Below are positions 17,644 to 27,488 of a DNA stretch of 64,000 nucleotides, in pieces. The number at the start of each line of letters is the position of its first letter. Within the stretch, counting starts at the first letter, position 1. Both the position numbers and the translations under genes were made by a program. The stretch lies in the NCBI RefSeq assembly GCF_001435575.1, contig NZ_AZEA01000005.1:45714-109713 (forward strand), in the 5' to 3' direction. The DNA is from Lentilactobacillus sunkii DSM 19904. GTDB taxonomy: Bacteria > Bacillota > Bacilli > Lactobacillales > Lactobacillaceae. The notes beneath the pieces were generated by a model, which was not told the DNA's origin, ran no database searches, and saw only the letters and a program-made list of their open reading frames with translations.

Positions 17644-17688
17644 AAAAGAAAAGAAGTCGCTGACAAATTTTGAATTGTCAATGACTTC
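17644..17688 (-). terminator. mntH terminator
   Basis: On the minus strand GAAGTCATTGACAA pairs with TTGTCAGCGACTTC, then TTTTCTTTT. Confidence 0.75.
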
Positions 17689-17756
17689 TCACTGTTAAAT
17701 ACTTTTATAAAGAATAGGATGAAAATCAACTGATTTTTTATAAAGGCCTTTAACTG

Positions 17757-19142
17757 CTACTTCATCAATCCAACAGTTTGAAGAATCAGATAGATGTTTA
17801 AAGTAACCAGAACGACTGTTGCAAACCAGGCTGCATATTTTACCCAAGCGTGGTTAACAAACTCGCCCATCAGCTTCTTGTTACTGGTGAACATCACCAG
17901 CGGGATGATGGCAAACGGTAAGGCAATACTCAGGAACACTTGTGATGCTGTCAGTAAGCCTTCAATTTTTGCTTCATTTCCATGATAGTAAATGGCGAAG
18001 ATCAACACTGGGGTTACTGAAAGCAAACGGGTAATCAACCGTTGTGCCCACAGTGGCATTCTTAAATGAATGAACCCTTCCATGATGATCTGTCCTGACA
18101 AGGTTCCGGTAATCGTTGAGCTTTGACCTGATGATAACAGGGCAACCGCGAACAGCATACTCAAAACCGGGCTGGCAATTGCACCAACAATGTGTGAATC
18201 CTGTAAGGCGTTGAATAAATCAACGAACCGGCCAACTGAACTGTCTGTTCCAAAGAACAAAGCTGCACCAAGTACCAACAGCAAACTATTAACGATGAAA
18301 GCCAGTGACAGCTGAATATTTGAATCAATTGTTGAGAACTTAATTGCCTTGGCAACACTCTTGTGGTCCTTACGATCAACCCGCCGTGTCTGGGAAATTG
18401 ATGATCCCAGGAACAAATCATGAGGCATAACCGTGGCACCAACAATTCCTAATGCCAGGTAAAGCATTGACTTGTCAGTCACAATTGAAGTTGATGGAAT
18501 ATATCCGGCAAACAGTTCCGGCATATTTGGTCCTGATAAGAAGACTTCATATGAGAAGACCATCAAAATCACTGCGACCAAAGTGGCAACAATTGCTTCA
18601 ATCTTTCTGAAGCCAAGCTGCATCAACAACAACAGGATTAAAACATCGGCACTGGTAATTAAGATTCCAAAAACCAACGGAATTTTGAATAACAGTTCCA
18701 AAGCAATCCCTGAACCAATAATTTCCGCAACATCCGTCGCCATAATGGCAAATTCGGTGATGACCCACAAAGCAAAACCCACTGGTTTGTTTGTCTGCTC
18801 ACGGGTTAATTGAGCCAAATCTTTTCCAGTCACGATTCCAAGTTTAGCTGCCATGGACTGTAACAACATCGCAATCAAACTTGAGATCAAGACCACCGAT
18901 AACAGGCTGTACTTAAACTGAGCACCACCGGCGATTGACGTAATCCAGTTACCGGGATCCATATACCCAACCGCAATCAGAATTCCCGGTCCGGTATAAG
19001 TCATTAATGTCCGCCAGAATCCGGCGTCTTGAGGAACAACGATACTGCCGTTAACTTCATCAAGACTCTTGCCGCTGCCTGCATCTTCTGTACTGCTGAA
19101 AAACTTCTTCTTAGGTTCTTTCATTTCCACACTCTCTCGCAT
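17757..19142 (-). CDS. mntH: NRAMP-type Mn2+/Fe2+ transporter
   Basis: Proton-coupled manganese importer, about 461 aa with 11 hydrophobic segments. The metal-binding DPGNW motif in helix 1 (GYMDPGNW) and the helix 6 motif [10 protein letters not shown] are both intact. The ATG at 19142 has GAGGG at good spacing; further upstream starts lack a site. Lactobacilli rely on Mn2+ in place of iron for oxidative defence, so this gene is usually important. A TTGAGT-ACTCA inverted sequence lies near 19185-19200 and could be a metal-regulator operator, but this is weak. Confidence 0.93.
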   Translation of the reverse strand: MRESVEMKEPKKKFFSSTEDAGSGKSLDEVNGSIVVPQDAGFWRTLMTYTGPGILIAVGYMDPGNWITSIAGGAQFKYSLLSVVLISSLIAMLLQSMAAKLGIVTGKDLAQLTREQTNKPVGFALWVITEFAIMATDVAEIIGSGIALELLFKIPLVFGILITSADVLILLLLMQLGFRKIEAIVATLVAVILMVFSYEVFLSGPNMPELFAGYIPSTSIVTDKSMLYLALGIVGATVMPHDLFLGSSISQTRRVDRKDHKSVAKAIKFSTIDSNIQLSLAFIVNSLLLVLGAALFFGTDSSVGRFVDLFNALQDSHIVGAIASPVLSMLFAVALLSSGQSSTITGTLSGQIIMEGFIHLRMPLWAQRLITRLLSVTPVLIFAIYYHGNEAKIEGLLTASQVFLSIALPFAIIPLVMFTSNKKLMGEFVNHAWVKYAAWFATVVLVTLNIYLILQTVGLMK

Positions 19143-19393
19143 GTAATAGCCCTCTTTCATTGGTTTGAATTCGGGCAATTGTTTGAGTATTTACTCACTC
19201 AATTACCAACGTTTATTATACACACGGAATTATAAAGGTCAATCTTTATTTGTTAATTTCTGAAAGATGCCGTTTTCATGGCATTTATCAAGAATTTACA
19301 TAGAAATTTGTTTTGAAACTTCCAATTTCGTACATTGAGTGTATACTTAATTTGAATTTCAAATCACATACTTTAAATAAGGAGTCACACTGA

Positions 19394-20035
19394 ATGCTGA
19401 ATGGTACCGAATTAAAATTATTTGCCGACGCCCATGTCCTCGATGAAATGACAGACAAGCAGGTTCGAATTCTCTTGGCGGCCATCGAAGTATTTGCGGA
19501 GAAAGGATACGCCAACGCCAGCACAAAAGAAATTGCCAATAAGGCTGACGTCGCTGAAGGAAATATCTTCAGTAAATATAAGAACAAACGTGGGTTATTG
19601 AATGCGATCATCAATCCGGTTATTCACTCAATATTCCCAGCGGTTCTCAGTGACTTTAACGATGCCAGTCCGATTCAATCAAATTATGTGACGCTTCATT
19701 CTTTTGTTGACACAGTTTTACGGGACCGGGTTCAATTTTTGAAAGAAAATTCAGCCGTCTTAAAGATCTTTGTCTCCGAACTTTTGTATAACAATGACGT
19801 CCGTGTCAAATTGATGCAACAATTCCCTACTTCTTATTGGAAGAACATTAATCACAACTTGAATGTATTGAAGGAGAACCATTTGATGGTTGATTGGGAA
19901 AATACCGAAATTTTGAAATTAATGTGGTCGGTAGTCAGTGGCATGATTGTTGGTTATCTATTATTTAACCAACCGTTGGAATCAAAAGAAATCAATCATT
20001 GTATCGATGCTTTGGTTAAAGCACTGTCGAGATAA
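19394..20035 (+). CDS. TetR-family transcriptional regulator
   Basis: A 213 aa regulator. N-terminal helix-turn-helix AAIEVFAEKGYANASTKEIA and EGNIFSKYKNKRGLL (about residues 27-68) is a clear TetR_N domain. The C-terminal part is helical and unspecific. AAGGAG precedes the ATG. It is divergent from mntH, about 250 bases away, and ends in its own strong terminator, so its target could be itself, mntH or a distant gene. Ligand unknown. Confidence 0.85.
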   Translation: MLNGTELKLFADAHVLDEMTDKQVRILLAAIEVFAEKGYANASTKEIANKADVAEGNIFSKYKNKRGLLNAIINPVIHSIFPAVLSDFNDASPIQSNYVTLHSFVDTVLRDRVQFLKENSAVLKIFVSELLYNNDVRVKLMQQFPTSYWKNINHNLNVLKENHLMVDWENTEILKLMWSVVSGMIVGYLLFNQPLESKEINHCIDALVKALSR

Positions 20036-20067
20036 ACAATTGAAGGATATACTCGAAGTATATATAG

Positions 20068-20106
20068 AGGCTTTTGAATTCTTGATTGAGTTCAAAAGCC
20101 TTTTTT
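20068..20106 (+). terminator. TetR gene terminator
   Basis: AGGCTTTTGAA/TTCAAAAGCCT stem followed by TTTTT. Confidence 0.85.
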
Positions 20107-20198
20107 GATTGAATCATTCAAAATATAAGATACCGTTTCCATTATTGTCTCATCAGCGTCCAACATGATCGTTCGTTTTTGAACGTCAAATTATCCCT

Positions 20199-20326
20199 AA
20201 ACACGAACATTATTCTTAATAATTAATTTTGAAATTGCCATTGATTATTGAAACCCGAATGTTTATAATATAATCATTCAGCAATACGAATTATTTATTT
20301 TTATTATTAATTAAAGTTCGTGTTTT
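20199..20326. promoter_or_regulatory. Promoter with three PurR-like boxes
   Basis: AAACACGAACATT (20199-20211) and AAACCCGAATGTT (20251-20263) resemble PurR boxes (AWWWCCGAACWWT); the second lies inside the spacer of a promoter TTGATT (20241-20246), 17 bases, TATAAT (20264-20269). A third, inverted, copy AAAACACGAACTTT is at 20313-20326. The same AACACGAACATT sequence occurs before guaB. Purine control is inferred. No purine riboswitch fold was recognised. Confidence 0.6.
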
Positions 20327-20352
20327 GCCATTCTAAACTAAGGAGATTCATA

Positions 20353-21756
20353 ATGAAACGCAATGACAATGGTTTGCTTTACGGTCCAGAAGATAAGGTT
20401 TCATACTTTCAATCAGGATTATTAGGTCTTCAGCACGTCCTCGCGATGGACGTGTATGTTCCACCAATCATCATCGCCGGCTTGCTATCAATGAGCCTGG
20501 CACAGAAGACCGGATTCCTGCAGGCAGCATTTCTCGCCTGTGGGATCGGCACCATCTTACAGACTAAGTACTTCATGAAGCTACCGGTTTCTCAGGGACC
20601 ATCATTTGTTCCAATTGGTGCCGTTGCCGGTGTTTATCTTGCCAACGGTGCTTCTCATGGTGGAATGGCAACTGTCCTCGGGTCACTGATTGTCGGTGCG
20701 ATTCTTCTGATTCTGCTTGGGATTTCAGGAATCTATCAAAAAATCATTAATACATTGGTACCCGCAATCGTGGGTGGAACCATCATCACATGTGTGGGTC
20801 TGTCATTATTACCATCTGCCTTGAATGACAATATCTTCAAAGCGACGGGTAACATCAATCAAAACATTGAAATTGCCGCAATTACTGCACTAGCCATGCT
20901 GGTCGCAATCACCATCGGTATTCGAGTTCCCCAATTGCAACGTCTGTTCAAAGTCAGTTCAATCATTATTGCTTTAGTCGTTGGAACAATTGTCGCTTCA
21001 ATGATGGGCCGTTTTGACTGGTCGGTTGTTAACAACGCTGCCTGGATCAGCCTTCCCCACTTCACTTCATTACATTATGGAATTCATTTCTCGTTACCTG
21101 CTATTTTGACTTTCGTTGTCATTTACATGGTATTAACAACGGAAACCACTGGAACTTGGTTTGCGATGAGTGCGGTTGTCGGTGAAAAGATCAGTAAGAA
21201 ACAATGGAACCGCGGAATTATTGGTGAAGGCCTCAGCTGTTTAACTGCTGCTTTATTGGGAACCACTCCAATGACTGGTTACTCAACTAACGCCGGTGTT
21301 GTATCAATCACTGGTGTCGCCAGCCGTCGGGTGTTCGTTTCAGCTGGAATCTGGTTTATCGTTCTTGGCTTCTTCGGAAAATTGTCAGCCTTCTTATCTG
21401 CCGTTCCTGCAGCTGTCATTGGCGGTATTTTCTCCATCATCTGTGTCATTATCATGCTTAATGGTTTAAATGTTATCCGTAATCTGGCAACTGATGAAAG
21501 TTCAATCTACGTTCTTGGTATTCCGATTGTCCTCACCATGGCAGTTATCTTATTGCCAAGCAAAGTTGTCAGTGAAACCCCTCAGATGATCCAATACCTT
21601 CTGGGGTCACCAATTACGATTGCTGCGTTAAGTGCCATCATTATTAATCTTGTGATGGGTAACCATGAAGTGTCAGCATCAGCCGAAGATACTGAGGAAG
21701 ACACTGAAGAAGACACTGAAACAATTTCTAAAGAACAATTAGCTGAATCAAAATAA
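20353..21756 (+). CDS. NCS2-family purine/xanthine-type permease
   Basis: A 467 aa nucleobase:cation symporter. LLGLQHVLAMDVYVPPIIIAG, LPVSQGPSFVPIGAVAG and GTTPMTGYSTNAGVVSITGVASR are landmark NCS2 segments; about 14 hydrophobic stretches. The tail has an acidic repeat (EDTEEDTEEDTET). The ATG at 20353 has AGGAG nine bases upstream. PurR-like boxes upstream make a purine (xanthine or guanine) substrate more likely than uracil. Monocistronic with a strong terminator. Confidence 0.85.
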   Translation: MKRNDNGLLYGPEDKVSYFQSGLLGLQHVLAMDVYVPPIIIAGLLSMSLAQKTGFLQAAFLACGIGTILQTKYFMKLPVSQGPSFVPIGAVAGVYLANGASHGGMATVLGSLIVGAILLILLGISGIYQKIINTLVPAIVGGTIITCVGLSLLPSALNDNIFKATGNINQNIEIAAITALAMLVAITIGIRVPQLQRLFKVSSIIIALVVGTIVASMMGRFDWSVVNNAAWISLPHFTSLHYGIHFSLPAILTFVVIYMVLTTETTGTWFAMSAVVGEKISKKQWNRGIIGEGLSCLTAALLGTTPMTGYSTNAGVVSITGVASRRVFVSAGIWFIVLGFFGKLSAFLSAVPAAVIGGIFSIICVIIMLNGLNVIRNLATDESSIYVLGIPIVLTMAVILLPSKVVSETPQMIQYLLGSPITIAALSAIIINLVMGNHEVSASAEDTEEDTEEDTETISKEQLAESK

Positions 21757-21767
21757 TCAATTGTAAA

Positions 21768-21807
21768 CAAAAATTCTCAAGCAGAAAATCATGCTTGAGA
21801 ATTTTTT
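21768..21807. terminator. Bidirectional terminator
   Basis: ATTCTCAAGCA/TGCTTGAGAAT stem with A/T runs on both sides, between convergent genes. Confidence 0.85.
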
Positions 21808-21811
21808 ATGG

Positions 21812-22309
21812 TTATTTCTTATTTAACTTGTTATAAACTTCATCGGCGATCAAATCATTCGTCCACATCCAGACAACGTGACCCAATGCTTCGGAAACAT
21901 GTTCTTCAGCTGGCTGATCCTTGGCGGAAGGAACCGTCCCCATTGCAGGCATGATGCCCAGATGAAAGGCGCCCCAGACACCAAGGCCGAACAATGTCCC
22001 GTCGCCCATCTTGATCATCGGTACATAATGGCCGGCCAGACTGTAAAACATGGCAAATGAGGTTGAGAACCCAAAGTGAATCACGTAACTTACCCATGGC
22101 AATTGCTCACCGGAATAGGTATAAGTGGCATGGGTAACTTTTTCAGGTATGCCCGCCTGTTCAAGTAATCGTTGCGGTGGATTGGTTTTGTTGCGTTCCG
22201 GTGTTCGCGGCGGTAACACATTCTCCCAGCCCAGCTTCACCAGACCGGAGATAACCCCGGCGACTCCGCCGGCAATTAAAGCGGCTTTCCAATTAACAGA
22301 TCTACTCAT
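21812..22309 (-). CDS. YagU-family (DUF1440) membrane protein
   Basis: A 165 aa inner-membrane protein resembling E. coli YagU, a poorly understood protein tied to acid resistance. N-terminal helix with AALIAGGVAGVISGLVKLGWE, then LPPRTPERNKTNPP and two or three further hydrophobic stretches (GDGTLFGLGVWGAFHL). AAAGGGGAT precedes the ATG. Monocistronic. Biochemical role unknown. Confidence 0.8.
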   Translation of the reverse strand: MSRSVNWKAALIAGGVAGVISGLVKLGWENVLPPRTPERNKTNPPQRLLEQAGIPEKVTHATYTYSGEQLPWVSYVIHFGFSTSFAMFYSLAGHYVPMIKMGDGTLFGLGVWGAFHLGIMPAMGTVPSAKDQPAEEHVSEALGHVVWMWTNDLIADEVYNKLNKK

Positions 22310-22544
22310 AAGTGACGATCCCCTTTCGCGTTCGCATTAACTTAATTATAATCCAACTGATGCCACTTCACTCAAATAAAGAATTACAGTTCTTTCATTT
22401 GCTTTTTTCGAATTTACCTGTTAAGGTATAGACAATGTATTTAGCTTCGAAACAAGGTCCATCGTTCTAATAAGAATGACTCCTTACTTTTCAAGTTTCA
22501 AATGCAAAATTTATCGCGCTATGCGCAACGGAGGTTTCATTCTT

Positions 22545-22748
22545 ATGGAACAAGGTACTGTTAAATGGTTTAATGGAGACAAAGGTTACGGTTTTATCAC
22601 TTTAGAAGACGGCAAGGACGTTTTTGTTCACTTCTCAGCTATTAATGCTGACGGTTACAAGACCCTTGAAGAAGGACAACATGTAACTCTTGACGTTGAA
22701 GACAGCGATCGTGGCCCACAAGCTGCTAACGTTTCAGTTGTTGAATAA
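22545..22748 (+). CDS. csp: Cold-shock protein (CspA family)
   Basis: A 67 aa single OB-fold RNA chaperone. Starts [10 protein letters not shown], with RNP1 KGYGFI and RNP2 VFVHF intact, ending ANVSVVE. The ATG at 22545 has GGAGG nine bases upstream; the upstream ATG in frame belongs to the leader. About 100-200 bases of 5' leader without coding content, as usual for cold-shock mRNAs. Confidence 0.95.
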   Translation: MEQGTVKWFNGDKGYGFITLEDGKDVFVHFSAINADGYKTLEEGQHVTLDVEDSDRGPQAANVSVVE

Positions 22749-22768
22749 TTAAATCAACGAAAAATAAA

Positions 22769-22792
22769 AGCCTCCTGTGAGGGGCTTTTTTT
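22769..22792 (+). terminator. csp terminator
   Basis: AAGCCTC/GGGGCTT short stem followed by a run of T. Confidence 0.8.
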
Positions 22793-22841
22793 GTTGCTCT
22801 GAAAACCGATTTGTTCAGCTGAATTGGATCAAAGTATAATC

Positions 22842-22879
22842 AAATGGCGTCCAAACATATTCATGTTCGGACGCCATTT
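22842..22879. terminator. Hairpin, likely terminator of GRP transporter gene
   Basis: AAATGGCGTCC/GGACGCCATTT stem with 16-base loop between convergent genes. The T run is weak on the minus strand. Confidence 0.6.
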
Positions 22880-22895
22880 TCATTTGGAGATTATT

Positions 22896-23759
22896 TTAAA
22901 ATACCGTCGTAATCACGGCACCGGTCACAATCAACACTAATCCACAAAACGTAAATACCAGTTCCCGTGGCGTCTTATATTCATGCATCCAAACCATCCC
23001 TAATAAGGTCGAAATAACAACTGCCAGCTGGGATACAACAAACGCAGAGTTAACCCCATTTGCATTCACAGACAGGATGTACGTAATTGCCCCTAACGCA
23101 TAGACAAGTCCACCGGCAATGTTGAGCCAACTCGTTCTTTCTTTGAAAATGGCGCTCTGTTTGGTAACAACGACATAGATGATAACGGCCACAAACATGC
23201 CGACACTTTCGGGCATAAAAATTGCCAATCCTGAGCTGTTTAAGGTTCGAGGAATGGCCATATAGATAATATACCCCAAGGTTGTGAATACCAGCATGAT
23301 CATGGTACCGAGCCATTTTTTATCATGGCCTTTCTGGTTGGGCAGCTGTTCGGTAACTGAAGTCAGCCAGATTCCCACAATGAGCGTCAGAACACCGATC
23401 GCCCCAAGAACTTTCTGGGTGAATGTCGACCACTCACCAAAAATGACGACGCCAACCAGGGAAGTTCCAATCAGCTGAAACCCAGTAGAAACAGGCATTG
23501 TGGTCGAAAAACCAATGTTCTTTAAACTAATGAACTGGCCAACCTGGCCGATTACCCAAAAAGCCCCGGCAGATGCGGCAATTAAAAAAGTGGCAGTAGA
23601 AATATGGGGATGATAAAAAACGGTCAGAATCAGCGCAGTTGTCAAAGCCCCAAAGGTGGTCCCGAAAATCTGATTGGCTGGTTTACCGCCGATCTTGGCC
23701 ACGACTGGAGATAACAGCCCCCAACCAATTGCCGGCAGAATCATTAACAATATATTCAC
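22896..23759 (-). CDS. GRP-family sugar transporter (GlcU/RbsU-like)
   Basis: A 287 aa protein with ten hydrophobic segments, of the glucose/ribose porter family in the drug/metabolite transporter superfamily. The start IGWGLLSPVVAKIGGKPANQ and QVGQFISLKNIGFSTTMPVSTG are characteristic. GTG start behind AGGAG. Monocistronic. Glucose or ribose are the usual substrates of relatives; which applies here cannot be read from the sequence. Confidence 0.85.
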   Translation of the reverse strand: MNILLMILPAIGWGLLSPVVAKIGGKPANQIFGTTFGALTTALILTVFYHPHISTATFLIAASAGAFWVIGQVGQFISLKNIGFSTTMPVSTGFQLIGTSLVGVVIFGEWSTFTQKVLGAIGVLTLIVGIWLTSVTEQLPNQKGHDKKWLGTMIMLVFTTLGYIIYMAIPRTLNSSGLAIFMPESVGMFVAVIIYVVVTKQSAIFKERTSWLNIAGGLVYALGAITYILSVNANGVNSAFVVSQLAVVISTLLGMVWMHEYKTPRELVFTFCGLVLIVTGAVITTVF

Positions 23760-23943
23760 GATAAAAGCTCCTATTCAATCGATAAAATTTCTTTAAATGA
23801 GCCCGATGATTAGCCACAGGATCCCCTGGCCTTTAGATATAGTAAAATTTTATCATGAATTTTCGATTAAATGCCATATGAATTATTAAAAACTTGTCAA
23901 TGTTGATATTAAACGCTGTTAAAGCCGTAGCTGAAATGAATGG

Positions 23944-24597
23944 TTACCCCTTTACATTGAGCAATTTCCTATCGAAGGTACCCAGGAAGCTTTCTTTAAA
24001 CTGCTGCTTATCTTTCAAATGTTTCTTTCCAAATTCATCAATCAAGCCATGAAACTCTTGGGCGTCTTTATAGTTGAATGTTTCCGGTAAGATAATCCGC
24101 TGTTGAAGCTTATGGTAGTTCGACAGGCCGCGAAACCCCAGGTAAGTAAATAACGTTCTGGCATACTTGTCAGCAATAAACGCGGGTTGATCAAATACAT
24201 AAACCACTAATGAGTCAGCGGTCTCTTCACCGACCCCAGGAAGTGCCAGCATCGTCTCTCGGAGCTTGTCACCGTATTCTCCAACCATCTGGCTAAAGTC
24301 ACATTGATGTTGATCAAACCAGCTGAGAACGGCTCTCAGGCTCTTACTTTTATTAACATAAAAACCGCTTGGCCGAATCAAAGTCTGTAATTGCTCGTCG
24401 GATAACTTCAGAATTTCTTTGACGTCCAGTTGGGTTTCATCCCTTAAGTTGGTCAGAGCCATATCCACGTTATTCCAATTTGTATTTTGAACCAAAATGG
24501 CACCGATCACAATTTCCATTTTGGAATCTGCCGGCCACCAGTATTGTGGTCCCATCTTACTGAACATTTCTTTATATAACGGCACTGGATTAATCAC
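23944..24597 (-). CDS. EndoIII-like DNA glycosylase without FeS cluster
   Basis: About 217 aa, HhH-GPD superfamily base-excision enzyme. ILVQNTNWNNV near residue 34 and the helix-hairpin-helix LPGVGEETADSLV are clear. The catalytic lysine of EndoIII (LPGVGRKTA) is replaced by glutamate, while the later catalytic aspartate (IADKYART) is kept. The C-terminal four-cysteine iron-sulfur motif is absent. This pattern suggests a monofunctional glycosylase, for example an alkylpurine or mismatch type like MagIII/MpgII. The GTG at 24597 with GGGAGG is the best start. Confidence 0.8.
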   Translation of the reverse strand: MINPVPLYKEMFSKMGPQYWWPADSKMEIVIGAILVQNTNWNNVDMALTNLRDETQLDVKEILKLSDEQLQTLIRPSGFYVNKSKSLRAVLSWFDQHQCDFSQMVGEYGDKLRETMLALPGVGEETADSLVVYVFDQPAFIADKYARTLFTYLGFRGLSNYHKLQQRIILPETFNYKDAQEFHGLIDEFGKKHLKDKQQFKESFLGTFDRKLLNVKG

Positions 24598-24742
24598 GCC
24601 TGTCCCTCCCAATCAAGTTAGTTCAATTATACCAAAGCCAAATGGCCATTAGCCTCTCTAACCACCCAAAAGCCAATCCGTGGTAGCGCTATCACCTACG
24701 ATTACGTTATACTCATGACATAACAAATCTTAGGAGGAAACC

Positions 24743-25360
24743 ATGACTGAACAAGAAAAAATGCTGGCGGGTAAGATTTATGATCCATCAGACCCCACTC
24801 TCCAATCGAAACAACATAACGCCCACCGGCTGTCAAAGCTTTACAACAATACTTTTGATGAAGATGCCGAAGAACGGGCAAAAATTTTAGCCCAACTCCT
24901 GCCAAAAGCAGATAAAAATATTTACTTACAAGGGCCAATTTTCTTTGACTATGGCATCTATACCACGATTGGCGACCATTTTTACGGAAATGCCAATCTC
25001 TCCATCCTCGATGATTGTCCGGTCACAATCGGCAGTAATGTCATGTTTGGACCCAACGTGACCCTTGCGACACCCATGCACCCCCTGCGTTATCAGGATC
25101 GAAACGTGAAGCAGCGACCAGACGGGTCCGAATATGATGATGAGTATGCCAAGCCGATCACGATCGGCAGCAATTGTTGGTTGGCCAGCAACGTGGTGGT
25201 TGTCGGTGGTGTGACCATTGGCGATGGCTGTGTGATTGGTGCCGGTAGCGTCGTAACTCGCGATATTCCCTCAAATTCATTAGCCGTCGGCAATCCCTGC
25301 CGGGTATTGAGAAAAATTACAGATCAAGACGACATACATTTAAAAACCGAATTATTTTAA
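24743..25360 (+). CDS. maa: Maltose/galactoside O-acetyltransferase
   Basis: A 205 aa acetyl-CoA dependent sugar acetyltransferase with left-handed beta-helix hexapeptide repeats. N-terminal MLAGKIYDPSDPTL and the NAHRLSKLYN segment, then FFDYGIYTTIGDHFYGN, ATPMHPL (catalytic His) and the repeat region ending AVGNPCRVLR. TTAGGAGG precedes the ATG. Normal full length. The real sugar acceptor of this family is often uncertain; it may detoxify non-metabolised sugars. Confidence 0.9.
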   Translation: MTEQEKMLAGKIYDPSDPTLQSKQHNAHRLSKLYNNTFDEDAEERAKILAQLLPKADKNIYLQGPIFFDYGIYTTIGDHFYGNANLSILDDCPVTIGSNVMFGPNVTLATPMHPLRYQDRNVKQRPDGSEYDDEYAKPITIGSNCWLASNVVVVGGVTIGDGCVIGAGSVVTRDIPSNSLAVGNPCRVLRKITDQDDIHLKTELF

Positions 25361-25362
25361 CC

Positions 25363-25400
25363 AAAAAAGTCAGCCGAAGATATTCTTCGTCTGACTTTTT
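25363..25400. terminator. Bidirectional terminator
   Basis: AAAAAGTCAG.CGAAGA/TCTTCG.CTGACTTTTT hairpin between convergent maa and permease genes. Confidence 0.9.
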
Positions 25401-25410
25401 AATATCGAGC

Positions 25411-26901
25411 TTATTTATTTTTTGCTAATTTGTGTGACTGATATGTCAAGAATGCCCAAGCAATCGCACCAAAGAAGATTGGGCCGATGATTGTCCAGAA
25501 GGCTGTGACATAGTCGTGTTGAATGATTGGAGTCACCGCGGTAAACCCGATTCCACCAACCAAAACGATCAAAACGATGATTGAAACGGCGTCAGTTATC
25601 CAACGCTTCTTGTAAATCTCAAATGGTCGTTCCAACCCTTTCTTGCGTTTGAAGAAAGGAAAAGCGGCAACCAAAAAGATGTAAGGGAAAGATGTGGAAA
25701 TATTTCCCATGTTGGTCAAAATAACATAGAATTGTGAGGCATTTGAACCACCGAAAGTAACAAAGAAGATCAAGACTGCCACGATGACTGCTTGAGTCCA
25801 CATCGCAAACCCAGGCATGCCCTTCTTATTCAACTGAGTCATCTTGGCCGGCCAGAAGTTGGGATTTGAACCCATGATAAACGACTTCAAAGGTGAATAT
25901 ACCAAGACAAAGAATGAGCCCATATAAGCCATGAACATACTTAATCCGGCGAATCGGGCAAAGGCAGTCCCGAGTATTGAACTGGCAGCAGCCGATAGAT
26001 GAAGACTTTGCCCAAGGACAACTCCTAAATTAGCCATCAACACATAGGTGATGTTTCCCAAGTTGACTTGTCCGTGGCCAAGAACTGAATGCCAATTAGT
26101 AGTAATTCCCCAAAGGAAGATTGATAGAGAATACATAACGGTAATGATCACTGTTGAAATAATCAATCCACGTGGAAAAGTCTTGGCCGGATCCTTCATA
26201 TTATCGGTAACCCCACCCAAGGTTTCCGTTCCGGCATATGCAAACACAGCGTAAACCATGAATGAAATGACCGCGATTGGTGATGTAAATTGAGGGTTTG
26301 GCGAATTGATGAAGCTTCCTATCCCAGTGACGGGCTGAGCCAGATGACCTCCATTAAATACCAGAACAACGATACTGGCAATTGCAAAAATCACTGTCAA
26401 CAATGAAACAAAAATTCCACCCACTGACGAGATTTTAGAAATGGAATCCATTCCGCGAACCGCAAACCAAGTAACCGTTAGAATCCACAAAATAGCAAGC
26501 AACCCAACGGTCTTGGTTGAACTCAAGCCAAGAAAGCTCCACGTCTGAGTCGTATCATGACCAAACAATGTGGTTGCAAATGGAATCCAAACTTTTGAAG
26601 CAGTCGACATCAACCAGATAATCCAAGACGACAACCAGATGAAAGTCCCGATAAAGGCCCACTCCTCACCGATTGAACCAGCCAACCAGGAGTATATTCC
26701 ACCATGGGCATCCTTAAAAGTCGAGCCATACTCGGCAAACATCAGGGCAGTAGGCAGCAGGAACAATACGGCTCCCAATATGTACCAAATAATACTTGCG
26801 TAGCCCATCTGATCGTACGCAACGGTCGTATTCGCAAACCCATAAATGGTTGATAACGTCATTAAAACTAATCCAACTAAAGTGATCTTTTTCTTCTGCA
26901 T
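25411..26901 (-). CDS. yjeM: YjeM-type APC amino-acid permease
   Basis: A 496 aa APC-superfamily transporter with 12 or more hydrophobic segments. ITLVGLVLMTLSTIYGFANT at the N-terminus, AHGGIYSWLAGSIGEEWAF and YAVFAYAGTETLGGVTDNM resemble the glutamate/GABA-antiporter-like YjeM group. The ATG at 26901 has GGGGAA upstream. Monocistronic. Substrate not known; an amino acid exchanged at the membrane is most likely. Confidence 0.85.
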   Translation of the reverse strand: MQKKKITLVGLVLMTLSTIYGFANTTVAYDQMGYASIIWYILGAVLFLLPTALMFAEYGSTFKDAHGGIYSWLAGSIGEEWAFIGTFIWLSSWIIWLMSTASKVWIPFATTLFGHDTTQTWSFLGLSSTKTVGLLAILWILTVTWFAVRGMDSISKISSVGGIFVSLLTVIFAIASIVVLVFNGGHLAQPVTGIGSFINSPNPQFTSPIAVISFMVYAVFAYAGTETLGGVTDNMKDPAKTFPRGLIISTVIITVMYSLSIFLWGITTNWHSVLGHGQVNLGNITYVLMANLGVVLGQSLHLSAAASSILGTAFARFAGLSMFMAYMGSFFVLVYSPLKSFIMGSNPNFWPAKMTQLNKKGMPGFAMWTQAVIVAVLIFFVTFGGSNASQFYVILTNMGNISTSFPYIFLVAAFPFFKRKKGLERPFEIYKKRWITDAVSIIVLIVLVGGIGFTAVTPIIQHDYVTAFWTIIGPIFFGAIAWAFLTYQSHKLAKNK

Positions 26902-27401
26902 AATATAGATTCCCCAATTTTTAAATGATAATCCTCTACGAGGTAAACGTTTTCGCACAAAAATTAGTGTAGCATTCGTTTATTAAAATTAATTGCATTT
27001 ATCTCACATATCAAATGGAGAAATATTAAAAGATTCACAAGTTACATTACAATTGATCACTCAGATAATCATGAATAATGAACATTGCGGTAATTAGAAT
27101 TTAGCATCAAATGTATTCGCCCAATTTTTTCTAATAATAGTTTAATGATAATCAAAATTGGTATTGCCACCAAAATGTTAGATGTATTAAAGATGCTTCT
27201 TTTCATCTCTCCTGACTTTGATTAATCGATTTCAGAAGCCGTTTATGTTTACTGTTTATTTTTAAACCCTGAAATGTTTAATTCGTCAAGTGGTTAAAAT
27301 TAAAGATTTTCGATTTTTAAGATGAATTGGCCAGATAACGATTGATTCTATGCCAATTAACGCGAATTTATTTTTTATTTCTTTTAACCACAAGGATCAG
27401 G
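26902..27401. other. AT-rich intergenic region
   Basis: About 500 bases between the divergent permease and alpha-galactosidase genes. Very AT-rich, with no open frame or stable hairpin. One copy of GTTTACTGTTTA is at 27247-27258; the other is at 27445-27456, beside the alpha-galactosidase promoter. They could be distant halves of an operator for the LacI-type regulator, but this is speculative. Confidence 0.4.
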
Positions 27402-27429
27402 TTGACTTTTCCCTAAAAGCGCTTACAAT
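27402..27429 (+). promoter_or_regulatory. Alpha-galactosidase promoter with cre
   Basis: TTGACT (27402-27407), 16 bases, TACAAT (27424-27429). The cre TAAAAGCGCTTACA at 27414-27427 (13 of 14) overlaps the -10, as in the lacL promoter. A GTTTACTGTTTA motif follows at 27445-27456. Confidence 0.65.
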
Positions 27430-27488
27430 TATAATTATTAAATTGTTTACTGTTTACTTTCAAACAAAATTATTGGAGGAATACATCA

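Noticed and set aside
20107..20352. Purine riboswitch before the NCS2 permease
   Set aside because: No conserved three-way junction loops were found; PurR-like boxes explain the region better.
21660..21730. Short tandem repeat GAAGACACTGAA as a CRISPR-like or VNTR array
   Set aside because: It is the acidic EDTEED coding repeat at the permease C-terminus, too short and without spacers.
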